A stretch of 34,527 nucleotides of DNA from Mollicutes bacterium. Its GTDB lineage: Bacteria; Bacillota_I; Bacilli_A; RF39; UBA660. This document shows positions 8,045 to 16,131 of this stretch, one piece after another. The notes beneath the pieces are model-generated. The model had not been told where the DNA came from and ran no database searches. It saw only the letters and a list, made by a program, of their open reading frames with translations. Location of the stretch: the NCBI GenBank assembly GCA_012799635.1, contig JAAZKW010000013.1:1-34527 (forward strand). The letters run 5' to 3'. The position numbers were made by a program, and so were the translations under genes. The first letter of the stretch is position 1. The number at the start of each line of letters is the position of its first letter.

Positions 8045-10468
8045 ATGATAAGACTTGAAAATGTTAATAAATATTTTAATAGATATCAAAAAAATGAAAT
8101 CCATGTTATCAATAATACAACTCTTACTTTAGAAAAAACAGGTCTTGTAGCTTTAATTGGTCCATCGGGATGTGGTAAAACAACTTTACTTAATGCCATT
8201 GGTGGTTTAGATAAAGTTAATAAAGGAAATATTTATGTTAATGGTAAAAGAATTACTAAAAGAAATGCAGGATATATTGATAAAGTAAGAAGTCTTAATG
8301 TTGGCTATATTTTTCAAAATTATTATTTATTAGATAATAAGACTGTTTTTGAAAATGTAGCTATTGCTTTAAGAACTATTGGTATTAAAAATAAAAAAGA
8401 AATTAAAAAAAGAGTTGAATATGTTCTTGATACACTAGGTATGTATCGTTATCGTAATAGACTTGCATCTATGTTATCTGGAGGTCAAAGACAAAGAGTT
8501 GGTATTGCAAGAGCAATTGTTAAGAATCCTAATATTATAATTGCAGATGAGCCGACAGGTAATCTTGATAGTCGTAATACTATTGAGATAATGAATATTA
8601 TTAAATCAATAGCTAAAAATAGATTAGTTATTCTTGTTACTCATGAAAATGAACTAGCTAAGTTTTATGCTGATCGCATTTTAGAACTTGAAGATGGTGT
8701 TATTACTAAAGATTATAAAAATAAGCATAATGATACTATGGATTATCGTATTGAAAATGAATTTTATTTAAAAGATTTTAAGTTTAAAACTGATTTTGAA
8801 AATAAAGATAATAAAATAAGGATTTATAATGATAAACAAAATGATATTAAACTTACTATTGTTGTCAAAAATAATAATATATATATAAAAGGTGGTAAGA
8901 ATGATAAGCTTGAAATTGTTGATGATGAGTCAAACATTAAATTCATTGATGATCATTATAAAAAAATAGATAAAAGTATGTATGAAAAATATGAATTTAA
9001 TTTTGAAAATATTATTGATAAAAATATTAAATTAAAATATTCTTCCATTCTTAATATTTTTTCATTAATATTTAATGGTTTTAAGAAAATATTAGATTAT
9101 TCAATTATTAAAAAGCTATTATTACTAGGTTTTTTAGCTGCAGGATGTTTTATTACTTATTCAACTTGTAATATCTTTGGTCTTAAGAATATTAAAGATG
9201 AATACTTTGTAACTAAGAATCCTAATTATTATGATATTAAAATTAATAAAATAGATTCTAAAAAATATCTTGAGATGGAAAAAATAGATAGTGTTGATTA
9301 TCTTTTACCAGGTGATACACAAATTAGTTTTGGTTTAAATTTTCCTTATTATTATCAAACAACTATTGCTACAGGAACAATAACAGGGTCTTTAACTGCA
9401 AATGATCAAATTAAAGAAGAAGATATTATTTTAGGAAAAATGCCCAGTGATAAATATGAAATTGTTGTAGATACTAAAGCTTTAAATAAAATATTAGAGT
9501 TATCTATTGTTAAACATGTAGGAATAAAAAATAAAGAAGATTTATTAAATATTAAATGTAAGATAAGAAATATGCAAGATTTTACAATTGTAGGTATTAC
9601 TGATTTACAAAGCCCTTCGATATACGCTGATAAAGATATTTTAATAAATATATTATATGGGAATAATAAAGATTATTATGATAATATTATCTTTAAAAAC
9701 GAAGAGCAATTACCTTTTAAAGATCTTTCTTTAGAAGAAATTAAATTAAAGCAAGGTAAGATTCCAGATAATGATTATGAAGTAATGGTTAATTATAAAC
9801 AAAAAGGCGAGTTCCCTCTTAATAAGAATATAGATGAAAAAATAGGTAATAAAAAGTTAAAAGTAGTGGGTTATTATGAGATAGATAATAATGATAAATA
9901 TTATTATGTAACTAAGAATACTTTAAAATTAAAAGTAATTGATAATGCTAAAGATATTTCTATTATGCCGAAGAATGAAACAGTTGTTCAAGAATTAAAT
10001 GAACAAGGTTATAATATTATATCTAATTATAAAGTAAGTAAAGATTTATATACAAAATCTCAAAGTAAAAATGTTAAAGCAGGTCTTATTGCTAGTGGCA
10101 TAGTTCTTGTTATTTCTTTTATAGAGATATATTTAATGATAAGAGCATCGTTTTTATCTCGGATTAAAGAAATAGGTATATATAGAGCAATTGGTGTTAA
10201 GAAAATAGATATCTATAAGATGTTCTATGGCGAAATATTTGCTCTTACAACTATTGCTTGTGTTCCAGGTTGGTTATTTGTACTTTATGCTTTAAATAGT
10301 TTAAAGGTAATTAGTTATTTTGAAAGAAATTATTTAGTAAATCCAATTACAGCTTTAGTTAGTCTTGTTATCATATATGTTTTTAATTTAGTTATTGGTC
10401 TTTTACCAGTTCATCGCGTAGTAAGACAAACTCCAGCTCAAATCCTTGCTAGAAAAGATATTGATTAG
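8045..10468 (+). CDS. MacB/FtsX-type ABC transporter, fused ATPase-permease, subunit 2
   Basis: The 807-residue partner of the preceding gene has Walker A GPSGCGKT (39-46), Gln91, LSGGQ (144-148), Walker B IIIADEP with Glu169, and His200. Unlike subunit 1, it carries an extra lysine- and asparagine-rich segment of roughly 120 residues between the ATPase and the first membrane helix (about 356-374). An extracellular domain and three membrane segments (about 680-700, 730-750 and 768-790) follow, with the FtsX-like stretch KEIGIYRAIGVKKIDIY. Its Shine-Dalgarno GAGGAGG lies within the last codons of subunit 1, so translation is coupled. A terminator follows. Confidence 0.88.
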   Translation: MIRLENVNKYFNRYQKNEIHVINNTTLTLEKTGLVALIGPSGCGKTTLLNAIGGLDKVNKGNIYVNGKRITKRNAGYIDKVRSLNVGYIFQNYYLLDNKTVFENVAIALRTIGIKNKKEIKKRVEYVLDTLGMYRYRNRLASMLSGGQRQRVGIARAIVKNPNIIIADEPTGNLDSRNTIEIMNIIKSIAKNRLVILVTHENELAKFYADRILELEDGVITKDYKNKHNDTMDYRIENEFYLKDFKFKTDFENKDNKIRIYNDKQNDIKLTIVVKNNNIYIKGGKNDKLEIVDDESNIKFIDDHYKKIDKSMYEKYEFNFENIIDKNIKLKYSSILNIFSLIFNGFKKILDYSIIKKLLLLGFLAAGCFITYSTCNIFGLKNIKDEYFVTKNPNYYDIKINKIDSKKYLEMEKIDSVDYLLPGDTQISFGLNFPYYYQTTIATGTITGSLTANDQIKEEDIILGKMPSDKYEIVVDTKALNKILELSIVKHVGIKNKEDLLNIKCKIRNMQDFTIVGITDLQSPSIYADKDILINILYGNNKDYYDNIIFKNEEQLPFKDLSLEEIKLKQGKIPDNDYEVMVNYKQKGEFPLNKNIDEKIGNKKLKVVGYYEIDNNDKYYYVTKNTLKLKVIDNAKDISIMPKNETVVQELNEQGYNIISNYKVSKDLYTKSQSKNVKAGLIASGIVLVISFIEIYLMIRASFLSRIKEIGIYRAIGVKKIDIYKMFYGEIFALTTIACVPGWLFVLYALNSLKVISYFERNYLVNPITALVSLVIIYVFNLVIGLLPVHRVVRQTPAQILARKDID

Positions 10469-10470
10469 TA

Positions 10471-10508
10471 AAGTTTAAGCAAAATTGTTGCTTAAGCTTT
10501 TTTATTAT
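10471..10508 (+). terminator. Rho-independent terminator of the ABC operon
   Basis: A 12-bp stem with one G-U pair (10471-10482 and 10488-10499), a 5-nt loop and a T-rich tail. The -35 box of the next promoter (10488-10493) is embedded in the descending arm. Confidence 0.9.
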
Positions 10509-10516
10509 CTTATAAT
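10488..10516 (+). promoter_or_regulatory. Promoter of the CofE-like gene, overlapping the terminator
   Basis: TTGCTT (10488-10493), a 17-bp spacer and TATAAT (10511-10516). The expected leader is very short (about 12 nt) and contains the RBS GGAGGA. The -35 lies inside the stem of the upstream terminator. Confidence 0.65.
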
Positions 10517-10534
10517 ATATATGGAGGATATAAA

Positions 10535-11725
10535 ATGAGAAATGTTGGTACTATATCAAGGGGAATAAGAACACCTATTATAAAAGATGGTGATGATTTG
10601 GTTAAAGTAGTCGTAGATAGTCTTTTAAAAGCATCTAAGACGGAGGGATTTTCATTTCGTGATAAAGATGTTGTTGCAATAACCGAAGCTGTTGTTGGAA
10701 TAGCAACTAGTAATTATGCAACAGTAGATCAAATAGCAAAAGCTATTAAAGATAAGTTTAATTCAGATAATATTGGAGTAATTTTTCCTATATTAAGTAG
10801 GAATCGTTTTGCAGTATTATTATCAGCAATAGCTCGTGCCACTAAAAAAATAACTTTACAAATAAGTTATCCAGCTGATGAAGTAGGAAATGATATTATG
10901 GATAAAGAAAAATTAAAAAAACTAGGAATTAATCCTTATAATCATGTAATAACTGAAGCAGAATATCAAGAGAAGTTTGGAGATTTTAAACATCTTTTTA
11001 CTGGTATTAATATGGTTAACTTTTATAAAGATGTTATTGTTAAAGAAGGGTGTGAAGCCGAAATAATTCTTGCAAATGATCCTAGAGCGATTTTAAGTTA
11101 TACTAATGATGTCTTAGTATGTGATATTCATTCAAGATATGAAACTAAAGAAATTCTTAGAAATAATTCTAAAGGTAAAGTTATTGGTCTTGATGAAATA
11201 TTAACTTCTTCGGTTGATGGAAGTGGATATAATACTAAATATGGATTATTAGGATCTAATAGGGCAACCGAAGAAAGAGTTAAATTATTTCCTGAAGCTG
11301 GAGATAGTTTTGTATATGAAATTCAAGATGAATTAAAAAAAGCAACAGGAAAAACAATTGAAGTTATGATTTATGGCGATGGTGCTTTCAAAGATCCTGT
11401 AGGTCAGATATGGGAACTTGCAGATCCTGTTGTATCACCGGCATATACCAAAGGTCTTGAAGGCTCGCCAAACGAATTGAAACTTAAATATTTGTCAGAT
11501 AATAAATTTAATCATTTAAGTGGCGAAGAATTAAATGAAGCAATGAGAAATGCTATTAAAGAAAAAGATAAGAATTTAAAAGGAACAATAGAAACTCAAG
11601 GTACAACTCCAAGAAGATATGTTGATTTATTAGGTTCTCTTGCTGATTTAACTTCAGGCTCTGGTGATAAAGGAACGCCTGTAGTTCTGATTCAAGGTTA
11701 CTTTGATAATTATGCTAGTCAATAA
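10535..11725 (+). CDS. Coenzyme F420-0:L-glutamate ligase (CofE-like) family protein
   Basis: The 396-residue product resembles the F420 gamma-glutamyl ligase family (CofE/FbiB N-domain). It has an early RTPIIKDGDDL segment, FSFRDKDVVAITEAVVGIA, SYPADEVGN, and a C-terminal GTTPRRYVDLLGS and GDKGTPVVLIQGYFD. CofE adds glutamate to F420-0 using GTP. Homologues of this longer type are frequent in gut Bacillota that have no other F420 genes. No F420 genes occur in this window, so I would not assign F420 synthesis; another acid-amino acid ligation is possible. It is a single-gene unit with GGAGGA upstream of the ATG. Confidence 0.75.
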   Translation: MRNVGTISRGIRTPIIKDGDDLVKVVVDSLLKASKTEGFSFRDKDVVAITEAVVGIATSNYATVDQIAKAIKDKFNSDNIGVIFPILSRNRFAVLLSAIARATKKITLQISYPADEVGNDIMDKEKLKKLGINPYNHVITEAEYQEKFGDFKHLFTGINMVNFYKDVIVKEGCEAEIILANDPRAILSYTNDVLVCDIHSRYETKEILRNNSKGKVIGLDEILTSSVDGSGYNTKYGLLGSNRATEERVKLFPEAGDSFVYEIQDELKKATGKTIEVMIYGDGAFKDPVGQIWELADPVVSPAYTKGLEGSPNELKLKYLSDNKFNHLSGEELNEAMRNAIKEKDKNLKGTIETQGTTPRRYVDLLGSLADLTSGSGDKGTPVVLIQGYFDNYASQ

Positions 11726-11736
11726 AATACAAGTGT

Positions 11737-11765
11737 TTGACTATTTAATAACATTCTGTTATTCT
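11737..11765 (+). promoter_or_regulatory. Promoter of tRNA-Glu
   Basis: TTGACT (11737-11742), a 17-bp spacer and TATTCT (11760-11765), 41 bp before the mature 5' end of the tRNA. A small 7-bp hairpin (11781-11787 / 11793-11799) lies in the leader of the precursor. Confidence 0.75.
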
Positions 11766-11806
11766 AAATTTTGAAAAAATAATATCTTTTTTAGATATTG
11801 TTTAAT

Positions 11807-11883
11807 GGCCCGTTGGTGAAGGGGTCTAACACACAAGGTTCTCAACCTTGGATTCATGGGTTCGAAACCCATACTGGTCACCA
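11807..11883 (+). tRNA. tRNA-Glu, anticodon CUC
   Basis: A complete 77-nt cloverleaf with encoded CCA (11881-11883). The anticodon stem CAAGG/CCTTG (11834-11838 and 11846-11850) frames loop TTCTCAA with anticodon CTC at 11841-11843. The T arm is ATGGG-TTCGAAA-CCCAT, and the D stem is GTG/CAC. The acceptor starts GGCCCGT, as in other bacterial tRNA-Glu. Two features are unusual: position 5 (C) faces U68 in the acceptor stem, and the CUC anticodon reads only GAG, while many AT-rich genomes carry only the UUC isoacceptor. A good promoter and terminator flank it, which argues that it is expressed. Confidence 0.92.
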
Positions 11884-11890
11884 AGATAAT

Positions 11891-11925
11891 AAAAAATTGG
11901 TCATATTTTGACCGGTTTTTTTATT
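11891..11925 (+). terminator. Rho-independent terminator of tRNA-Glu
   Basis: Stem AATTGGTCA (11895-11903) / TGACCGGTT (11909-11917) with two G-U pairs, loop TATTT and a T7 tail, 11 bp after the tRNA. Confidence 0.88.
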
Positions 11926-12061
11926 TATTAGGATATGCTTGTAGATTCAAAATCCTTTAGTTCTTAGATATTTGTATCTAAAATTGTAAAGAATATTTTC
12001 TTAGTTCATATTTTTTTGTTTATTATATAATTTACTAAATAACAGTGATAAATAATAATTC

Positions 12062-12090
12062 TTGACAATGTAATGGGGATGTGTTAAGGT
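12062..12090 (+). promoter_or_regulatory. Promoter of the 12115 gene
   Basis: TTGACA (12062-12067), a 17-bp spacer and TAAGGT (12085-12090) with an extended TGT in front. It decides the gene start: an in-frame ATG at 12091 would touch the -10, so translation should begin at 12115. The 136 bp before it (11926-12061) hold only a 7-bp TTAGATA/TATCTAA hairpin at 11964-11981 without a T tail. Confidence 0.6.
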
Positions 12091-12114
12091 ATGTGGCAAG
12101 AAAGGGGGATGTTT

Positions 12115-12969
12115 ATGACTGAGTTAAATAATTTAGCTTTAAAATTAAAATTTGTGAAAAATAATTTTCCTAATGAGTCTGAAAAGTTTTATTCGTTTGT
12201 GCGACGTGTATCATCAATAATAAAAGCACCAGTTATTACACCATCTGAACTAGTAATGAGCTTGTCTTTAATTGCATATAAATCAGGTGTAGAAGATGTA
12301 GAAGATATTGAAACAATATTAATTGATGATCTAACTGATGATAAGCGGTATTCTCAATTAAAAGATCGGGATGAGTTAGTTCATTTTGCGAAGATTATTG
12401 ATAAAATAGCAGATGATAAAGAATTCGCAAAGGAGTTTAGAAAACTGTTTGAAGAAAAAATTATTATTCCAATAGCAAACAATCATATATTAGTTCGCCC
12501 TAAGGTTGAAGAATTTTCAAAATATATTGTTGCTGCAGTTGAGTTTTGGACTGATGAATTAAAAAGAGGTCCTAGTCAATTAATTACTGATTCAACAGTA
12601 AAAAAGGTTGAATATACTGATGAACAATTAAGTGAGTATAAATACCGTTTAGGAAAAATTATTTTTGATTGTGTTGTTAACAAAGGAAAAGCATGTCATT
12701 TAGATGTTGATTATTGCCCTAATAATTTATTATATAAAGCAGGGAAAAAATTAAATAATTCTATGTTTGCTTACCTGCAGGCTATTTCTACAACAATCAC
12801 AAAAGATATAATGATAATAGAAAAAAATGGTGGAACAAGAATTATTTCTTTCAAAGACAACTTTACTTTAAGAACACAAGAAGAAATAGATGATTATTTA
12901 TTAGTTTATGGACAATCAATGCCTGAAGAATCAATACCTGAAGATTCTCATCCAAAATTACGACTTTAA
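12115..12969 (+). CDS. Unknown soluble protein, 284 residues
   Basis: The start at 12115 is chosen over the in-frame ATG at 12091 because the RBS AAAGGGGGA (12101-12109) serves it and the promoter ends at 12090. The product is acidic, with no signal peptide or membrane helix. It begins MTELNNLALKLKFVKN and ends with a proline-rich near-repeat, PEESIPEDSHP. I do not recognise a domain. It stands alone between tRNA-Glu and a bidirectional terminator. It may be specific to the lineage, like the unknown proteins at 4577, 14423 and 22016, with which I see no clear similarity. Confidence 0.75.
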   Translation: MTELNNLALKLKFVKNNFPNESEKFYSFVRRVSSIIKAPVITPSELVMSLSLIAYKSGVEDVEDIETILIDDLTDDKRYSQLKDRDELVHFAKIIDKIADDKEFAKEFRKLFEEKIIIPIANNHILVRPKVEEFSKYIVAAVEFWTDELKRGPSQLITDSTVKKVEYTDEQLSEYKYRLGKIIFDCVVNKGKACHLDVDYCPNNLLYKAGKKLNNSMFAYLQAISTTITKDIMIIEKNGGTRIISFKDNFTLRTQEEIDDYLLVYGQSMPEESIPEDSHPKLRL

Positions 12970-12982
12970 TAAATGAAAAAAC

Positions 12983-13016
12983 AAAAAGATTGAATTGCTC
13001 AATCTTTTTTTGTTAA
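12983..13016. terminator. Bidirectional Rho-independent terminator
   Basis: The 11-bp stem AAAAAGATTGA (12983-12993) / TCAATCTTTTT (12999-13009), with a 5-nt loop, has T runs on both strands. It separates the converging 12115 gene (+) and the GspE-like gene (-). Confidence 0.88.
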
Positions 13017-13023
13017 TACATTA

Positions 13024-14301
13024 TTAAAGCATTTCAATACTGTTGTCAGAAGCATCATTATTTTCAACATTAGTTCCTATAAAGGCCTTCTTAATGTCAT
13101 CATCATCTTTACCAAAATCATCTTCAATACTTATTACTCTTATAACTTCTTCGATACTTGTAGTTCCATTAATAACTTTTTCAAGACCATCTTCAAGTAG
13201 GGAAGTAGTATCTTTATTATAAACTAAACGTCTTAATTCTTCTTTAGGAAGATTATTAGTAATAGCATCTCTAATACTTTGATTTAATAGTAGCACTTCA
13301 TGAACAGCAGATCTTCCTTTATAGCCATCAAAACAATCTTCACAACCAACTGGTTCATAAATAGCATTAATATCTTTTTTTAAGATTACTTTAAACAAGT
13401 TTTTTTCATAAGCTGAAGTTTCTCTAGACTTACGACATTTTAAACAAAGTTTTTTAACTAGTCTTTGAGATATAATTGCAGTTAAAGAAGAACCTAACAA
13501 ATATTTTTCAACTTCCATATCTGTAAGTCTTTCAATAGTATTAAGGGAATTATTAGTATGAATAGTAGATAAAACTAAGTGACCCGTAATAGAGGCTCTT
13601 ACAGCAATTCTAGCTGTTTCATCATCTCTAATCTCTCCGATCATTATAATATCTGGATCTTGACGTAAGATACTTCTTAAAGTAGTGTTGAAATCTAATC
13701 CGATTTCACTCATAACTTGTACTTGATTTAAACCTTTTATTTTCATTTCTACAGGATCTTCAACAGTAATAATGTTTTTTTCAGGTACATTTAATTTTTG
13801 AAGAATACTATAAACGGTTGTTGATTTACCTGAACCAGTAGCACCTGCCAATAAGATAATTCCATTAGGTGATGCTACTGCTTTTTGGACTTTATTATAA
13901 TTATGTTCAGAAAAACCAAGAGATTCAAGTCCTGCTAAAGACATCGAATAGTCTAATATTCTTATAACTATTTTTTCTCCAAAAATAGTTGGAAGAGAAG
14001 AAACACGAAGGTCAAGTTTAATTTCTTGAGTTAAATGTTTAATAGCACCGTCTTGAGGTAATCTTGATTCAGTAATATTCATTCCACTTATTATTTTAAC
14101 TCGAGTTGATAAATTCTTTTTTACAGATAAAGGAACACGACAATAATCGTGAAGGTCACCATCAATTCTGATTCTTACGTTTATACCTGTTTCATCGGGG
14201 TCAAAATGAATATCTGAAGCATCTTTTTCAATAGCATCTTCGATGATTTCATTAACGATATCTACTACAGGCTTATTGTCATAGTCAAATTCTCTAAACA
14301 T
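13024..14301 (-). CDS. GspE/PilB-type secretion ATPase (type II secretion / type IV pilus / competence)
   Basis: This hexameric motor ATPase of the PulE/PilB class has Walker A GATGSGKST (153-161), an Asp box ITVEDPVE (178-185), Walker B DPDIIMIGEIRD (215-226), a His box GHLVLSTIHTN (240-250) and a zinc site C286-x2-C289 ... C320-x2-C323. At 425 residues it lacks the N-terminal MshEN domain of full-length PilB/GspE (usually about 550), keeping only the linker domain. I take ATG at 14301. A TTG at 14316 is in frame, but the Shine-Dalgarno AAAGGGA directly abuts it. No pilin, platform protein or prepilin peptidase is nearby, so its machine must be encoded elsewhere. Confidence 0.88.
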   Translation of the reverse strand: MFREFDYDNKPVVDIVNEIIEDAIEKDASDIHFDPDETGINVRIRIDGDLHDYCRVPLSVKKNLSTRVKIISGMNITESRLPQDGAIKHLTQEIKLDLRVSSLPTIFGEKIVIRILDYSMSLAGLESLGFSEHNYNKVQKAVASPNGIILLAGATGSGKSTTVYSILQKLNVPEKNIITVEDPVEMKIKGLNQVQVMSEIGLDFNTTLRSILRQDPDIIMIGEIRDDETARIAVRASITGHLVLSTIHTNNSLNTIERLTDMEVEKYLLGSSLTAIISQRLVKKLCLKCRKSRETSAYEKNLFKVILKKDINAIYEPVGCEDCFDGYKGRSAVHEVLLLNQSIRDAITNNLPKEELRRLVYNKDTTSLLEDGLEKVINGTTSIEEVIRVISIEDDFGKDDDDIKKAFIGTNVENNDASDNSIEML

Positions 14302-14332
14302 AGTATCATTTACCAATCCCTTTACTGTATTT

Positions 14333-14361
14333 ATTATAATATATTATTTGAATTTTAACAA
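14333..14361 (-). promoter_or_regulatory. Promoter of the GspE-like gene
   Basis: On the minus strand: TTGTTA (14361-14356), a 17-bp spacer and TATAAT (14338-14333). It is back to back with the promoter of the 14423 operon. Confidence 0.7.
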
Positions 14362-14372
14362 TATAATAATTA

Positions 14373-14401
14373 TTTACAATTATAATATATAATGTTAATA
14401 T
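14373..14401 (+). promoter_or_regulatory. Promoter of the ten-gene operon
   Basis: TTTACA (14373-14378), a 17-bp spacer and TAATAT (14396-14401) with extended TGT at 14393-14395. The predicted leader is short, and the RBS AAGGA lies at 14408-14412. The promoter makes an upstream in-frame TTG at 14405 unlikely as the start. Confidence 0.6.
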
Positions 14402-14422
14402 ACATTGAAGGAACAGGTGCTT

Positions 14423-15262
14423 ATGAAAACAATGGAAAAAAGTTTAGGTTTTTATGCCTTTTGTAAAGAAGATGAATTTAGGATAAATGTAATAAAGGCA
14501 ATGCTTGCAAATAAAAAGGCTAGTATTTTACCTGTTCAAAAAAAATTTGCGAGATTGGTAAATGAAACAAATAAGTATTTACATCCAATACTAAAGAAAA
14601 ATAATAAAGATGATTTTATAGCAAGGTGTGATTTTTCAACTGATGTTGATAAAAGCGTATATAAATATTTTTTATTACTTTTAGCATATTTTAATATTAA
14701 AAGGAAAGATATTGGCTACTATATATTATTTGAACTTAAAGCAATGCTATATTTTGAAATTATAAAATGGTACTATAATAATAATAATAAAGTCAATTTT
14801 ATAACAAGATTGTGTTTATTTGATGATATTAATAATTCCACTTTTGCTAGCGTTTATGTTAGAAATGTTTTATCAGGAAGAGAAGATTTAAATGTTGTTT
14901 TTAATGATTTTCAATTTAATTTAATTTTTAAAGAGCCTTTTTCATTAATGTATGAATGTTTTATTCGAGACGAGATATTGGATAAACTTAAAATTGCTGC
15001 TGCCATTTTTTTAGATTCTCGATTAAAATACTTTGTTTATGATAGTATAGCATTTGAGTTTGCTGCATATAATATTATTATTGATAGATATGATTTTAAA
15101 TTTACTATAAGAGATGTATTTGATGAAATGCATGAAATCGGTTTAATAACATTTCCTAATGAAACAAATGATAAAAAAAATTTTAAAGAGTTTTTTTTAA
15201 AAATAATTAGTTATTCAGAACAAGTTCAACAAGAGTTTACAGAGTATCAAAATAGTCTTTAA
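14423..15262 (+). CDS. Unknown protein, first gene of the operon, 279 residues
   Basis: The start ATG at 14423 follows AAGGA at 14408-14412; an in-frame TTG at 14405 is too close to the promoter. The product is strongly helical and rich in Phe, Tyr and Asn, with repeated aromatic stretches such as KYFLLLLAYFNIKRKDIGYY. There is no signal peptide and I recognise no domain. It lies 11 nt before ispE and opens a run of ten closely spaced genes, so it could serve the cluster, but nothing shows how. Confidence 0.75.
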   Translation: MKTMEKSLGFYAFCKEDEFRINVIKAMLANKKASILPVQKKFARLVNETNKYLHPILKKNNKDDFIARCDFSTDVDKSVYKYFLLLLAYFNIKRKDIGYYILFELKAMLYFEIIKWYYNNNNKVNFITRLCLFDDINNSTFASVYVRNVLSGREDLNVVFNDFQFNLIFKEPFSLMYECFIRDEILDKLKIAAAIFLDSRLKYFVYDSIAFEFAAYNIIIDRYDFKFTIRDVFDEMHEIGLITFPNETNDKKNFKEFFLKIISYSEQVQQEFTEYQNSL

Positions 15263-15273
15263 AGGCAAATAAA

Positions 15274-16107
15274 ATGAATGAAATTATAGTATTATGCCCC
15301 GCCAAAATCAATTTGTTTTTAAATATTATTGGTAAAGATAATCACATGCACTATTTAAGAGCAATTAATCAAAGTGTGAATTTATATGATATTCTTAAAA
15401 TAAAGGTTAATAATACGGGTAAGATAAATATTATATGTAATAACCCCTTAATTCCATTAGATTATAATAATACAATATATCAGGCGGTTTTAATTATGAA
15501 GAAAAATTATAATATAAAATATGGCTTTGATATAAAACTTACTAAAAATATTCCTATATCTTCTGGTTTAGGTGGTGAGTCAACCGATGCAGCAGGTACT
15601 ATTTTAGGTATAAAGGATATCTTTAAACTTGATATCTCAATAGATAAACTTATTAAGTTAGGAATGCTTATTGGAGCTGATGTTCCTTTTTGTATAATCG
15701 GGGGAACATGTATGGTTGAAGGCTTTGGTGAAAAAATTCAAAAAATAAATTTACCTTTACAGCCAATGATAATTATTAAGCCTAATTTTAAAGTTAGTAC
15801 TAAAGAAGCTTTTGAAGAATATGATAAAAGATGTGCAAAATATATGGAACTTAATGAGTATGTGATTGGTTATAATGATTTTGAAAAAACATCTTCTAAA
15901 GAAATACAAGTAATTAAGAACACACTTTTAGAAAATGGAGCAGTATTATCATTTATGAGTGGATCAGGGCCAAGTGTTGTGGGTATTTTCAATGATAGTA
16001 ATAAACAAAAAAAAGCATATTTAACTTTAAAGAAACATTTTTTAGCATATAAGGTTTATAACGTATTTTCTTCAGAAGGTGTTAGAATATTAAGGAAAGG
16101 CAAATGA
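15274..16107 (+). CDS. ispE: 4-diphosphocytidyl-2-C-methyl-D-erythritol kinase (IspE)
   Basis: IspE phosphorylates CDP-methylerythritol with ATP in the MEP route to isoprenoid precursors. The 277-residue product has the GHMP-kinase pattern: PAKINLFL (9-16), the ATP loop PISSGLGGESTDAAG (94-108), catalytic Asp136 in GADVPF, and the C-terminal MSGSGPSVVG (228-237). The usual DGYH.L segment is replaced by NHMHYLR (24-30), a mild divergence. It sits 11 nt after the first gene and 24 nt before the radical-SAM-like gene. It is a housekeeping gene that shares the operon promoter, which would keep the downstream cluster expressed. It ends in TGA, evidence for the standard code. Confidence 0.93.
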   Translation: MNEIIVLCPAKINLFLNIIGKDNHMHYLRAINQSVNLYDILKIKVNNTGKINIICNNPLIPLDYNNTIYQAVLIMKKNYNIKYGFDIKLTKNIPISSGLGGESTDAAGTILGIKDIFKLDISIDKLIKLGMLIGADVPFCIIGGTCMVEGFGEKIQKINLPLQPMIIIKPNFKVSTKEAFEEYDKRCAKYMELNEYVIGYNDFEKTSSKEIQVIKNTLLENGAVLSFMSGSGPSVVGIFNDSNKQKKAYLTLKKHFLAYKVYNVFSSEGVRILRKGK

Positions 16108-16131
16108 TTTTAAAAAGGAAATAGATAGGAA

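Noticed and set aside
11781-11799. Terminator for the CofE-like gene
   Set aside because: The 7-bp AATATCT/AGATATT hairpin has no T run after it and lies downstream of the tRNA promoter, so it belongs to the tRNA precursor leader.
12091-12114. An in-frame ATG at 12091 as the start of the unknown gene
   Set aside because: It abuts the -10 box and lacks an RBS; AAAGGGGGA at 12101-12109 clearly serves the ATG at 12115.
14302-14316. TTG at 14316 as the start of the GspE-like gene
   Set aside because: The Shine-Dalgarno AAAGGGA lies directly against it, too close for initiation; the ATG at 14301 is more plausible although its spacing is long.
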